From the NCBI RefSeq assembly GCF_963664965.1, contig NZ_OY761823.1, positions 1,994,001 to 2,058,000 of the forward strand: DNA of 64,000 nt. The letters run 5' to 3'. Under the pieces are notes generated by a model that ran no database searches, was not told where the DNA came from, and worked only from the letters and a program-made list of their open reading frames with translations. This stretch comes from an uncultured Pseudodesulfovibrio sp. Lineage in GTDB: Bacteria; Desulfobacterota; Desulfovibrionia; Desulfovibrionales; Desulfovibrionaceae. Shown here one piece after another: positions 33,141 to 44,947 of the stretch. Made by a program: the position numbers and the translations under genes. Position 1 is the stretch's first letter; each line of letters opens with the position of its first letter.

Positions 33141-35573
33141 ATGCATGAAAAGACCACTATAACAGCCAGTGTGCGCCCTCAGAAGGTTGCGGTTGTTGTT
33201 CCCGCAGACATAAGTGAGGCTGATTTTAGAGATGTGATTCAGTTTGTGGGGTGGCTGTGGGGAGGGAATTATTCGTGCGTGATCCCATTCGACCTTGCCA
33301 GTGGTGATAACGAGTTGCCCTTATCCTGGATTGAGCAGTATTCGCCCGATCTTATTTTGTGTATCAATCGTGATATAAAAGACAAGCTTGAAGGCAGCAT
33401 AGAAGAGTGTACAAATCCTCCCTTCCATCTAGCCGTGCTACATGAGCCTTTGGTGGATAATTTCCATTACAATTCTAACGGAATTCTTCCATGGGGCCCT
33501 GCCTACCTGCGTTATGTTAAAGAGATAAACTCTATGCCTAGTGTCACAACTCGCTATAGGTTTGTTAGCACAGACGAGGGGGTTGAGAATCGCATTTTTT
33601 ACGACTTGTCATACGGGATTCATCCGAAGGAAGAGTGCGAGGCATTAGCCAAGCATTTAAAAGCAAAAAACGTACACATAACAGACGGCTCCATTCCCAC
33701 TTTTATAGATTCCCACGACGATGCTGAATATCCTTTTTCCTACCTCGATTTAGCAGGAATTGAATTGAATACGATCAATTCTTTTGGTGGGGCTCCAACA
33801 ATATTCGTCTTATCTCGAAAGGTGCTTGACTATGCGTGGTTTTGGAACTGCCGTTTTGATTTTTCTCGCGGAGGGAATAACTGCATACCCGTTCCGGTAG
33901 ACATGATTGACGACGAAGAAACTGTCCAAGCTCTGGCTTCGTGGATAACAGGGTATCACTCTGGAAGATCGACCTATTGTGAGGTTAAATCTCTTTCAGC
34001 GCCAAAAGCCGCTTTGAGTAGATTAGCTGCTAGGTTGCGCCCGAGAGTGAGGAAGCACGGGGTTCAGCATGTTGATGTGAAACACTGTGCCTTCCCGGTG
34101 ATTCCTTTTGTGAATGTTTATCATAAGTCCCATGATATTACGGCGGTTTGGATGGATCGGAATAGTTTTGAGCTTGAGCCCCCCAAGCCTGCATTTATTG
34201 ATGAACTTGGTAGCGATAGGTCTGGGCGCTGGGTTGTCGGGGTTGATGGAGGGACCAATTTGAAAGGACATGCCCCACCAAAGTCTGCATATAAAACGAA
34301 TACTAAGGTTCTATGCGCTCCTTCTCAAGCCTCTCCCTCTTGGGTAATGTCTGGCTATTCGCGCCGTTATTCCGGTGGCAATATTTTGATACCCTGTTCG
34401 GAAAAGAGAGATAATATCTCATTGACCCTACCTACAGCAGAGGAGCTGTTTCAGCCCTTTTTTTCTGGATTAGGCGTAGGAGCTAAGAATGACGAGAAAA
34501 GGACTTGCTATGAGGCCACTTTCGACCTGTTTGGTGGGCTGAGATATTTTGCTGAGTGTTGCAGGAACTTGAGATATAATATTTTGGCATGCTTATGGTC
34601 TGATAAGGAAGTGCCTTGTGAGAAGAATGGTTTGGCATACTCGAAAGGGTGTCACGTTAAGCAGGCCGATGCTCCAACGCCTGTTTCTTTTTCAAAAATT
34701 CGCAGTAACAAGCACGTAGCCAGGGGGTGGAAAAAACCATTTTCTGACAACAAGATTCCCCTGTCAGACCCGTTAATGTCTAGCATATATGAATCCCGTT
34801 GCAGTAGAGAGGGGGGACTTTATTATTGCAATTATCCGAGTACCTTTCTGACATGGCTTGTCGAGGCCAATATCGTGCGAAAAGTGTTTTGTTACCCAAG
34901 GTGCTCAAACTGTTTGAGTAAGGCAAATTGGGTTACAAAGATCGATCTGGAGAAAAAATTCTATTGCTCTCGTTGCGGCAGCTACATTCCTTCGCACGAA
35001 TCCCAATTTGATATGGAATATCAGTTGAATCCATTGGTTTGCAGGGCCTTTGATGAGGGGATTAGGCCTGTTGCACTGACTTTGGATGTGTTGAGGGATG
35101 CTTGTAGTGGATTCATGTTTCTTCCTGGATTTAAGGGAAAACGAAATGACGTGTATTTTGATATTGATATTGTTGCAGCCTGTAATGGGCATCTTGTCTT
35201 ATGCGAATGCAAGGACATGTATGGAGCATCTGGCCGGAGCAAGGGGTGGGGGAAGATTAAAGAGCAATTTTCTGATTTGATTGATTTTGGAGAGTTGTGT
35301 GGGGCAAGTTCCGTAGTTCTTGCTTCCTTGGCAGATACTTACCCTGGAGCAATCCATGACATGGTGAAACGCCGCTCAACGGATAAAATGCGAATCGTTT
35401 TATTAGGAAAAGATGAATTGCTGCGGGGGAATGTCCAGATAAAGCGTGAAGATGGCGGGGAGCGTCGTGCAATGTTCTATGAAGCGTTTCTTCATCCGCC
35501 AAAGAGAAGAAAGAAGAGAAAAGGTGAGCGTAAAATCTCATTTGGTTGGGGCACACGCCAATCGGGTGAATAG
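33141..35573 (+). CDS. Uncharacterised 810-residue protein, zinc ribbon plus PD-(D/E)XK-like domain
   Basis: The ATG at 33141 is chosen for its AAGGAG site; an in-frame start at 33075 adds a poor leader. The N terminus (KVAVVVPADISEADFRDVIQFVGWLWGGNYSCVIPFD) is unrecognised. A four-cysteine ribbon (CSNC ... CSRC, about residues 587-612) precedes a restriction-endonuclease-like core with an acidic FDIDIV strand and LVLCECK (Glu689-x-Lys691). No helicase, methylase or transposase motif is visible. It lies in the cargo end of the island, 82 nt before a second gene with its own ExK core. A nuclease-type defence role is inferred from domain and position. Confidence 0.6.
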   Translation: MHEKTTITASVRPQKVAVVVPADISEADFRDVIQFVGWLWGGNYSCVIPFDLASGDNELPLSWIEQYSPDLILCINRDIKDKLEGSIEECTNPPFHLAVLHEPLVDNFHYNSNGILPWGPAYLRYVKEINSMPSVTTRYRFVSTDEGVENRIFYDLSYGIHPKEECEALAKHLKAKNVHITDGSIPTFIDSHDDAEYPFSYLDLAGIELNTINSFGGAPTIFVLSRKVLDYAWFWNCRFDFSRGGNNCIPVPVDMIDDEETVQALASWITGYHSGRSTYCEVKSLSAPKAALSRLAARLRPRVRKHGVQHVDVKHCAFPVIPFVNVYHKSHDITAVWMDRNSFELEPPKPAFIDELGSDRSGRWVVGVDGGTNLKGHAPPKSAYKTNTKVLCAPSQASPSWVMSGYSRRYSGGNILIPCSEKRDNISLTLPTAEELFQPFFSGLGVGAKNDEKRTCYEATFDLFGGLRYFAECCRNLRYNILACLWSDKEVPCEKNGLAYSKGCHVKQADAPTPVSFSKIRSNKHVARGWKKPFSDNKIPLSDPLMSSIYESRCSREGGLYYCNYPSTFLTWLVEANIVRKVFCYPRCSNCLSKANWVTKIDLEKKFYCSRCGSYIPSHESQFDMEYQLNPLVCRAFDEGIRPVALTLDVLRDACSGFMFLPGFKGKRNDVYFDIDIVAACNGHLVLCECKDMYGASGRSKGWGKIKEQFSDLIDFGELCGASSVVLASLADTYPGAIHDMVKRRSTDKMRIVLLGKDELLRGNVQIKREDGGERRAMFYEAFLHPPKRRKKRKGERKISFGWGTRQSGE

Positions 35574-35655
35574 GGGGACTGTCTCCATCTTTGGACAAGT
35601 TTCTTAATGAACGGAACGGCTAGATTTCAAGAACTCGTTGTGATGAAATGATGGT

Positions 35656-37311
35656 ATGAAAAAGAAAGTCGGTAGAAATGATCCATGCCCTTGCGGTAGT
35701 GGCAAGAAATTTAAGTACTGTCATGGTGCCGGAAGTCCTTTCCTTCGCAAAAAAGCTATGAAGGCAGAAATTGAGAAGATGAGTCAGCAGGCTGAGGCTC
35801 TTGAACAACAGCGAGGTCAACAGCAAGGCCAGGGGAAGCGGATAGTTTCTACAGAGGGGGCAGGACATAGATTTGTAGCTGTTGGTAGTGAGTTAATGGC
35901 CTCCAGTAATTGGAAGTCTTTTCATGATTTTCTCTACGAGTATCCCCGTTTTGTATTTGATGAGGATTGGGCAAAGTCTGAACTTGCAAAGCCTATTGAT
36001 GCGCGACACCCGATACTTCAATGGTATGAAATGACGCTCAAGCATCATAAATCCTATGGGGAGGGGGACGGGAGTGTGCAGCCTGTGCCTATGATTGGCG
36101 CTAACGCCGCCTATATGCACCTCTCTTACAATCTGTATCTTTTAGCTCATAACGTAGAATTACAGCGCCGACTTGTTAATCGTTTGATGAATATGGATCA
36201 GTTTCACGGAGCGTATTATGAAACATCCGTGTTTGGCGCTCTTATAAAAGCAGGATTCTCCATTGAATTAGAAGATGAGTCAGATGGTAGTTCGAGCCAT
36301 TGCGAATGTGTCGCGACTTATAAGTTGTCGGGGGAGAAGTATACGGTTGAGGCGAAAGCTAGAGGGGTTGAAGGGCTACTAGGTAAGGGGCCGCACCAAG
36401 GTTCCCCCGCAGATGGAGAGGTAAAAATATTTAATAAGTTACGGGACGCCCTTGGTAAAGAGAGCGACTATAACCGGATTGTTTTCATAGACACGAATGT
36501 ACCGCACACAAAGGATGGTTTGGATTGGGAGCCTTGGATGGAGAAAGTTTTGGCTGACCTTCGGAATTTTGAGGGCACTATGCTTGTGTGGGGTGAAGAG
36601 GCCCCTCCTGCCTATGTGTTCATCACAAATTACCCTTATCATCATGAACCGGACCGAGATGATTACCGTATTGCTATGATGGCCGAAGGCTTTAAGATAC
36701 CGGATTTTAAAGTCGGTGGAACTTTCTATAATCTAAGGGATGCAGTCATAGCTAGGGATAAACATAAAGATATGTATGATCTTGCTGAAAGCATGGTGAA
36801 TGTGGAAATACCCTCTACATTCGATGGGGAATTGCCTGAGTTTGCTTTCAAAATGATAGATGTGCCCCGGTTGATAATTGGGCGGAAGTATTTGGTGCCT
36901 AATCCAGACGGTGAGGAAGAACCCGGCGAGTTAGAGAGTGCTGCCGTATTGGAAAATGAAAAAATGGTGTATGGAACCTATCATCTTGAAAGTGGGCGAA
37001 GGATTATTTGCTCATGCCCAATCAGTGATGTTGAGCTAGAGGCATACCGGAAGGCTCCTGATACATTTTTTGGAGCAGTTCATCCGGTGACAAAGAAATC
37101 GGAGAGCCCTGTGGACCTTTATGATTTCTTTCATTCGACAGCAAAGGATATGACCAAAGAAAAAATGTTGGATCATCTGGCAAAGCATCCCCGGATCGAA
37201 GAGTTCCAGAGCATGGGGCAACAAAGCTTGGCCTTTGAATATGCGCTCGTATATGCTGAGAGTGCATGGATACAGTCTCGCAAGTCATTGGCAGCCCGAA
37301 AAATGCAGTGA
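35656..37311 (+). CDS. SEC-C motif protein with PD-(D/E)XK-like core
   Basis: The 551-residue protein starts with a SEC-C zinc motif (GRNDPCPCGSGKKFKYCHG; Cys11, Cys13, Cys22, His23), then a Gln-rich helix. A central segment has ETSVFGALIKAGF and later YTVEAKARG (Glu232-x-Lys234), the helix-Glu ... ExK pattern of restriction-like nucleases. The C-terminal third is unrecognised. It is the last gene before attR and probably shares a transcript with the 810-residue gene. SEC-C motifs recur in proteins of defence and stress loci, but no function can be assigned. Confidence 0.65.
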   Translation: MKKKVGRNDPCPCGSGKKFKYCHGAGSPFLRKKAMKAEIEKMSQQAEALEQQRGQQQGQGKRIVSTEGAGHRFVAVGSELMASSNWKSFHDFLYEYPRFVFDEDWAKSELAKPIDARHPILQWYEMTLKHHKSYGEGDGSVQPVPMIGANAAYMHLSYNLYLLAHNVELQRRLVNRLMNMDQFHGAYYETSVFGALIKAGFSIELEDESDGSSSHCECVATYKLSGEKYTVEAKARGVEGLLGKGPHQGSPADGEVKIFNKLRDALGKESDYNRIVFIDTNVPHTKDGLDWEPWMEKVLADLRNFEGTMLVWGEEAPPAYVFITNYPYHHEPDRDDYRIAMMAEGFKIPDFKVGGTFYNLRDAVIARDKHKDMYDLAESMVNVEIPSTFDGELPEFAFKMIDVPRLIIGRKYLVPNPDGEEEPGELESAAVLENEKMVYGTYHLESGRRIICSCPISDVELEAYRKAPDTFFGAVHPVTKKSESPVDLYDFFHSTAKDMTKEKMLDHLAKHPRIEEFQSMGQQSLAFEYALVYAESAWIQSRKSLAARKMQ

Positions 37312-37348
37312 ACATTGGGCGTGGCTAGATGGGGGAGTTGAGAAGTGG

Positions 37349-37380
37349 TGGTATAAAAAGTGGTATAAAATATTTATACG
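37349..37380. repeat. Right arm-type integrase sites (TGGTATAA repeats)
   Basis: Two direct copies of TGGTATAAA (37349-37357, 37361-37369) and a partial inverted copy (37373-37380) lie about 50-80 bp inside attR, matching the motif next to attL. Confidence 0.55.
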
Positions 37381-37428
37381 ATTTTTTATCTATCTGTAAT
37401 TGTTTATAAAAATGTCTTTTTTCTAATT

Positions 37429-37506
37429 CCTCCCTCTCCGCCATAGAACATTATTACTTCATCTCAAGAAGTGTCATAAGCCCTCGAAATGAGGGCTTTT
37501 TTGTTG
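37429..37506. repeat. attR direct repeat
   Basis: This copy matches 17051-17128, including the tRNA 3' end sequence and the terminator hairpin (37478-37502). It marks the right boundary; host genes (umuC) resume directly after. Confidence 0.9.
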
Positions 37507-37574
37507 CCTGGTTTATTCTGTCGTCAAAGAGTTGCGTTTTGCAGTGCGTTGTCGTGTCGAAAAAATTGAAATGG

Positions 37575-38849
37575 TTATGCCGTGACTTCCAGCAGTTCCT
37601 CCCATGCGGTGGTGTAGCGTTGGGAGCGTAATTCCCGGCGCATGCGCCAGCTTCCGTTGATGCCGGATGCGGCGAACTTGATGGTGTCCTGTCCCCATCG
37701 GGCGTTGCAGGTGTCCAATGCTTTCATGATGGGGGCGTTTCGGTCATGTGTGTCCGGCGGCAGGTCGAGCAGGCTGAGCCATCGTCTGTTTGCCGGTTCC
37801 AGTCCTGAAAGCATGACTCCGCATTTTTTGAATTCGTAGTCCTTTCGGTAAATGCGCTTTATTCCTGACTGGGCCGCTTTGATTATCGAGGGCGTGTGTG
37901 CGGTGGAAACGGGCAGGGGGATGGAGATGGTGTTGGCGTATTGCAGGAGGTCCCGTTTGAATCTGTTGGTCTCGAGGGAGACGGATATGTTCGATGTGAC
38001 GGATTGTTGCCTGCGGAGTTTTTCGGCGGCACGGGTCGCATACTGGGCTGTCGCTTCCATGAGATCGTCCAGCCGTGTGACCGGATGACCGAAGGACCGT
38101 GATGAGACAATGGTTTTCTTGGATACGGGGCTGCTTGTGAAATCATGACAGGGGAAGCCTCTTAGTTCCAGTAGTGTATGCAGTCCGGTGACGGTCATTT
38201 TTTCTTTGACCCAGTTTTGTTTCAGTGCACGGAATTCAAGCGCGTTGTTTACCCCGAGTTTGCGTAACCGCTTGGCATGGCGAGGGCCGATACCCCATAC
38301 ATCGCCTATTTCGGTCCAGCGCAAAACGCGGTCCGGGTCCGGACTGGTGTTCAAATCGAAAACGCCCCGGCTGCGCGGTTGTTTCTTGGCGAATCTGTTG
38401 GTGAGTTTTGCCAAAGTTTTCGTCGGTCCGATGCCGATGGAAACCGGAATTCCTGTCCACTGTTCTACCGTCGCCCGCAGTCGTCGGGCAAATGGCTCGG
38501 CCCCGCCTTGTATGCCGGTCAGGTCGGCAAACGCTTCGTCAATGGAGTAGACTTCCACTTCCGGGCAAAAGCGTGTGAGTACTCGCATGACCCGCGCCGA
38601 AAGATCGCCGTAGAGGGCATAGTTCGAGGAGAAGACCGCTACGCCGTTTCGTTCAAGCCGGGTCTTGCTTTTGAAGTAAGGTGTCCCCATTTCAATCCCC
38701 AACTCCTTTGCTTCATTGGAACGGGCAATGATGCAGCCGTCATTGTTCGACAATACGACGACAGGGCGGTTTCTGAGATCGGGGCGGAAAGCTCTTTCGC
38801 AGGAAGCGTAAAAGTTGTTGCAATCGATCAGGGCGTAGCTTTTGATCAT
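37575..38849 (-). CDS. umuC: UmuC-type Y-family DNA polymerase
   Basis: The 424-residue protein starts YALIDCNNFYASCERAFRPDL, the metal-binding motif of Y-family polymerases. It has SNNDGCIIARSNEAK, the catalytic SIDEAF (VYSIDEAFADL), helix-hairpin-helix DNA binding (IGDVWGIGPRHAKRLRKLG) and a C-terminal little-finger and UmuC-specific tail. With processed UmuD it forms polymerase V for translesion synthesis. It starts 2 nt after the umuD stop. The island integrated only about 70 bp from its 3' end. Confidence 0.95.
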   Translation of the reverse strand: MIKSYALIDCNNFYASCERAFRPDLRNRPVVVLSNNDGCIIARSNEAKELGIEMGTPYFKSKTRLERNGVAVFSSNYALYGDLSARVMRVLTRFCPEVEVYSIDEAFADLTGIQGGAEPFARRLRATVEQWTGIPVSIGIGPTKTLAKLTNRFAKKQPRSRGVFDLNTSPDPDRVLRWTEIGDVWGIGPRHAKRLRKLGVNNALEFRALKQNWVKEKMTVTGLHTLLELRGFPCHDFTSSPVSKKTIVSSRSFGHPVTRLDDLMEATAQYATRAAEKLRRQQSVTSNISVSLETNRFKRDLLQYANTISIPLPVSTAHTPSIIKAAQSGIKRIYRKDYEFKKCGVMLSGLEPANRRWLSLLDLPPDTHDRNAPIMKALDTCNARWGQDTIKFAASGINGSWRMRRELRSQRYTTAWEELLEVTA

Positions 38850-38851
38850 GA

Positions 38852-39313
38852 TCAGACTTTATGCACCACATGGCGTACGACACCCCAGATTTCAAAATCG
38901 GTTTCCGGGGTCAGCAGAATAGGGGAGTACTCCGGGTTTTCCGGGAGCAGCACCAGTCCGTTTTCGTTTCGCACAAGTCGCTTCACGGTGAATTCTCCAT
39001 CAATAAAGGCTATGACAACATTTCCCGGCACCGGATGCTGTGATCTGTCCACGACGAGAATATCATCGTGGAAAATTCCGGCACCAGTCATGGAGTCCCC
39101 GGACGCACGAACAAAAAATGTCGCTTCCGGTCGTGGGGCAACATATTCGTTCAGATCCAGCGGGCGCTCCAGATACTCTTCCGCAGGAGATGGAAAACCG
39201 GCCGGAACAGCTTCTCCGGCCAGCGGCAGGGTGAAGCATCCTTTGTCTGTTAGTTTTCCCATTGCTTTGGTTCGGGGTGTCCGAAGCGGACTGCGGCCTG
39301 TATTTGGTGGCAT
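38852..39313 (-). CDS. umuD: UmuD-type S24 peptidase, polymerase V regulatory subunit
   Basis: The 153-residue protein has the RecA-stimulated cleavage site PAGFPSPAEEYLE (Ala38-Gly39), the nucleophile serine in ASGDSM (Ser75) and the general-base lysine in GEFTVKRL (Lys112). After autocleavage, UmuD' dimers bind UmuC. I find no classical LexA box upstream; a TTTGTT/AACAAA inverted repeat (39326-39348) in AT-rich sequence is the only symmetric element. Confidence 0.93.
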   Translation of the reverse strand: MPPNTGRSPLRTPRTKAMGKLTDKGCFTLPLAGEAVPAGFPSPAEEYLERPLDLNEYVAPRPEATFFVRASGDSMTGAGIFHDDILVVDRSQHPVPGNVVIAFIDGEFTVKRLVRNENGLVLLPENPEYSPILLTPETDFEIWGVVRHVVHKV

Positions 39314-39440
39314 GAAAATCTCAATTTTGTTAATTTTTAAAAAACAAATTTATAAAAAAAGCGCCAAAGAGTCAATCTTTGATAAACAAAAAGCCGTGCC
39401 GGGAGTTTGGATTAGGGAAAGGATTTTCAATAATATGAAA

Positions 39441-39472
39441 TAAAAGGGCAACGGTTGTTCCCCGTTGCCCTT
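39441..39472 (-). terminator. Rho-independent terminator of katG
   Basis: On the minus strand, GGGCAACGG and CCGTTGCCC (39446-39470) form a 9-bp stem followed by TTTTATTT, about 50 nt after the katG stop. Confidence 0.8.
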
Positions 39473-39521
39473 CTGCCTTTTTGGAGTTGTTTCGTGTGTG
39501 TAAAGACGTTCTTATAATGAA

Positions 39522-41874
<2,353 letters not shown>

Positions 41875-41982
41875 GATATTTCTAACAAGCGTACCATGTG
41901 TCGTTCGGCTTCTGCGAGCCTGGGCCATTCCAGATGGTTTGGAATGGAGAAGCATGAAACAAGTTCAAGGGAGGAGCGGTTG

Positions 41983-43095
41983 TTATGCCGGGGGAAGGTG
42001 TGCGTGGATCGGTTCCCTGATTTTCAGCAGGTCGCTGAAGGCCTGAACGCGCATGTGCGACGCTTCGCTCAGGCGTTCTCCCTTGTGCAGGAGAATGGCT
42101 CCCTCTTCGGTTACCATGTCCTTCTGCATTATCATGCCGGGTTGCAGATCCGAGACATTGAGCGGGTTGTCGATGGTTTTGCCGTGTTCATCCCGGTGTT
42201 TGGCAAGAGACTCCACTACTTTTTGGTCGTAAATCTCCGGTTTGGACCGCATGTACTTTATGGCTTTGTCCGGATCTGAACCATTGAGTTCCATTTGGTC
42301 GATATCCACGCAGACTTTGAGAATGCGTGCACCGAGAGGGGGATTCTGGGAGCAGGCCGTGTTCTGGTGGCGGATGGCTGCCGCCATTTTGCCCATGCGC
42401 GGCATGCCTTCCAGCAGTCTGGCGGCGATGATAGGATGCGTACGGAATTGCTTCATGTCCTGCTTGGTGATGTTTTTGCCCATTTCCATTTTTTTGAGCA
42501 GGCCTTCGGGCAAGCCTACGCAGCCGATATTGGAGAGAAGCACGATCATGTCCATCATCTGGGGAGGCATGGCCTTGAGGTCCTTGCATATCCGCTGTGC
42601 GCGCCGTCTGATCCGTTTGCTTCGGCGTACGGCAAGCGGGTGCGTGATTTCAAGAATGGCTACCAGTGTGCGAACACTGCCGAGCAGGGTGTCCTTCATG
42701 GCTTCCATCTCGGCCCGTTCCCGCTTGAATGAAACAACAGCATTGGAAATCGTTTTCAAAAGCAATTCCTGTGGGAATGGCTTGCTGAGCAGGTTGGCGA
42801 CATGGGCCTTGTTGATGGCTGCTTCCGCTGTTTCAAAGTCGCGGTCATCGATTACCATGATCCGTATGGTCTGCGGATGTTTTTCATATGCGGCTGTCAG
42901 TAGTTCCAGCCCGCTCATGCCCGGAAGGTCGGGGCCGGAAAGGAGCACCATGAAGCGGCTGTCCCTGGCGAGCAGGGCCAGTGCTTCTTCCCCGTTGTCC
43001 AGTTGGGTTGCATCGAACTCCCCGGTCAGTGTGGCCATGGTTTCTTTTGCACACTTCGGGTCAGTGGTGACGAGCAGTATCTTGGGCTTTGCCAT
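41983..43095 (-). CDS. Degenerate receiver/HD-GYP-like signalling protein
   Basis: The 370-residue protein has an N-terminal CheY-like domain (KILLVTTDPKCAKETM ... GMSGLELLTAAYEKHPQTIRIMVIDD) and an HD-related C-terminal domain. Both look inactive: the phosphoacceptor position (VLLSGPDLPGM) lacks the expected aspartate, and the metal site HDIGKIG is replaced by SNIGCVGLPE, with RHQNTA in place of the HHE-type motif. It probably acts as a binding scaffold rather than a c-di-GMP phosphodiesterase. It follows the fapA-like gene by 18 nt and is co-transcribed. Confidence 0.75.
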   Translation of the reverse strand: MAKPKILLVTTDPKCAKETMATLTGEFDATQLDNGEEALALLARDSRFMVLLSGPDLPGMSGLELLTAAYEKHPQTIRIMVIDDRDFETAEAAINKAHVANLLSKPFPQELLLKTISNAVVSFKRERAEMEAMKDTLLGSVRTLVAILEITHPLAVRRSKRIRRRAQRICKDLKAMPPQMMDMIVLLSNIGCVGLPEGLLKKMEMGKNITKQDMKQFRTHPIIAARLLEGMPRMGKMAAAIRHQNTACSQNPPLGARILKVCVDIDQMELNGSDPDKAIKYMRSKPEIYDQKVVESLAKHRDEHGKTIDNPLNVSDLQPGMIMQKDMVTEEGAILLHKGERLSEASHMRVQAFSDLLKIREPIHAHLPPA

Positions 43096-43113
43096 GGGTA
43101 ATCTCCTGTCTGG

Positions 43114-44751
43114 CTATAAGCCGGTGATGGCGATGCCGCATTGTTCCGCATCCCAGTGGAATTTGGAGGCCTGTTCCGCCTTGTTCAGCGTGATGGAACG
43201 GTCTCCGATGTTGATGGTCACTCCAGCATGGGTTGTCTTTCTGGCTCTGAGTTTTATTTTGGCGAGTTCTTTGCTTTGCGCCATCAGCATTTCGTCTTTT
43301 TTCTTTTCATTGTTAGCGAGTTCTTTCAGGAGATGAGCCTTGATCTTGAAAAGTTCGGCTATGATTGCCCGGTCTTCCTTCGGTGCCATCAGCAGAGTTT
43401 TTTTGGGGTCTTCCGTTCCGATGAATTTCCCTAGTTCGTCAATGCGTTCACGGATGGCGGCGTCCTCTTGATCCAGAGAGGGGTCCTCGCTACCGGGAAG
43501 GGCCAATGTTACAGAGGTCAATGTGCCGGTATCAGTGCCTACTTCCGCGACGTTCATGCCTGCACATACGTAATTCCCACCGTTGACGATTCCCTTGTCA
43601 GATTCGGCGATGATCCGGCCTCCGGCCACGATGTCGCAGTTGGCAATGTCCACATCCACGACAACGTCGCCGCCAGCGTGGATGGTGGCGTTGCGAATGA
43701 ATTTTGCCGTTACATTGCCGCCCGCTTCGATGAGTCCGCCTTCTTCCATGAGTATGCCGCCGCCTACGTTGACGTCGGCCCCCGCCTTGATGATGGCGTT
43801 TTCGACCACAACGTCGACCACGACGTTTTCCTCGGCCGAAACTTCCGTGCCGGTGGTCACGGTCCCTTTGATGAGAATGGATCCTTTTGCCACATGTACG
43901 TTGCCGGAAGCGAGGTCCACGTCGGAGTTGATCTCCAGAACATCGGAAATGGCTAGCGAGCCTTCCTTGTAAACCACCATGCCCGGAACAGCGGCAGTGA
44001 AAACCGTGGTTCCTCCGTCTCCGTCTGAAGCGGTAACGTTGTTGCCCGCCTTGATGGTTTGTGGTTGCCCGTTCTCTGCGGGGATCTCGTTGCCGAGTAC
44101 GTCGAATCCGGGAACACCGTTGGTGGGCGGTATCAGGATGGCGATTTCGTCGCCTTCTCCCACGCAGAAAGTGCCGCCACGTTCGCGGAAGTCCACAGTG
44201 CCGTCTTTTTTTACTTCGCCTACCGAGCTGTCTTTTCTGAACTTGAGTTGAATTTCTCCGTCACGTCCGTTGAGCGGCAGTTGGCCTTTGGCAATCTTGA
44301 TTCCCTTGACCGGGGTGTTCTCTTTCTGCGCTTTGGCGACGGCGTCATCCAAAGCGTCATTGTCCACTCCTCTGCACCCATCGGGAAGGGCGGAGCGGTA
44401 CTTGTCGTCGGAAATATTTTTTCCGAAGCAATCTGTGGGAAAGAAGTCCATTGAAAGCGTCTGCCCATCGTCTGATGTCGACCAGAGCGGGACGACCAGC
44501 ATGCCTTTGGGGGTTGCTTCAAGCATGCCGACAGCGGTTGCCGTGAGTGTGGCCGCCTTTGGGTCACATTCGAGGTTTGCTTCCTGATAACTGATTTTCT
44601 TGTCGCTATCCGGGGGGATTGCATCAGGCAGATGATCTTGATTCAGTTTGGCAATGGGCTGTCCCGGGACCACGGGGAGGGCGAAGTCGCAGAGCGGGGA
44701 TATGTGGTCCTTTGTCATGGGGCAGAGTGTTTCTTCATTGCCGGTGGCCAT
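43114..44751 (-). CDS. FapA (DUF342) family protein
   Basis: The 545-residue protein has the FapA layout: an N-terminal domain of mixed strands and a long right-handed beta-helix with repeated Gly/Asn/Val turns (GGNVTAKFIRNATIHAGGDVVVDVDIANCDIVAGGRIIAE). A C-terminal coiled coil follows (LFKIKAHLLKELANNEKKKDEML). The function of the family is unsettled; members occur next to signalling and polar-localisation genes. The ATG at 44751 follows AAGGAG. It is first of a two-gene unit with the receiver/HD protein. Confidence 0.85.
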   Translation of the reverse strand: MATGNEETLCPMTKDHISPLCDFALPVVPGQPIAKLNQDHLPDAIPPDSDKKISYQEANLECDPKAATLTATAVGMLEATPKGMLVVPLWSTSDDGQTLSMDFFPTDCFGKNISDDKYRSALPDGCRGVDNDALDDAVAKAQKENTPVKGIKIAKGQLPLNGRDGEIQLKFRKDSSVGEVKKDGTVDFRERGGTFCVGEGDEIAILIPPTNGVPGFDVLGNEIPAENGQPQTIKAGNNVTASDGDGGTTVFTAAVPGMVVYKEGSLAISDVLEINSDVDLASGNVHVAKGSILIKGTVTTGTEVSAEENVVVDVVVENAIIKAGADVNVGGGILMEEGGLIEAGGNVTAKFIRNATIHAGGDVVVDVDIANCDIVAGGRIIAESDKGIVNGGNYVCAGMNVAEVGTDTGTLTSVTLALPGSEDPSLDQEDAAIRERIDELGKFIGTEDPKKTLLMAPKEDRAIIAELFKIKAHLLKELANNEKKKDEMLMAQSKELAKIKLRARKTTHAGVTINIGDRSITLNKAEQASKFHWDAEQCGIAITGL

Positions 44752-44887
44752 GGCAGGTGACTCCTTGTCACTGAAATTCTTCTGCAATCAGGGAATACTT
44801 ACAGTCCATATTAGGCATATGGCTGACTTCCGGTCAATGATGTCCGGAATTTTTGCGAAAATTGAAGGGGTTGGTACAAACAAGTAG

Positions 44888-44917
44888 CCCTGCTCCACTC
44901 TTGAGAGTGGAGCAGGG
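44888..44917. terminator. Perfect 13-bp hairpin after the small repeat-protein gene
   Basis: CCCTGCTCCACTC-TTGA-GAGTGGAGCAGGG lies 30 nt beyond the stop of the 45238-44948 gene. The T-rich tail is better on the plus side (TTCCTTTT), so it may also block antisense reading into that gene. Confidence 0.65.
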
Positions 44918-44947
44918 TTCCTTTTGCGTGGCGTTATTTCCGAGCCG

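Larger units (their letters stand above)
17051..37506. mobile_element. tRNA-Ser integrated mobilizable island, about 20.4 kb
   Basis: The element is bounded by direct repeats at 17051-17128 and 37429-37506. It begins with a P4-type integrase facing inward from the tRNA, carries an AlpA regulator, a Rep-like gene with iterons, a second tyrosine recombinase, a few mating-pore genes and cargo. Its base composition is visibly more AT-rich than the flanks. No relaxase, coupling protein or secretion ATPase was found, so it is unlikely to transfer itself unaided. Lower-level features are listed separately. Confidence 0.9.

Noticed and set aside
39326-39348. TTTGTT/AACAAA inverted repeat as a LexA or UmuD-type operator
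   Set aside because: Short arms in very AT-rich sequence with no match to known LexA boxes; chance symmetry is likely.
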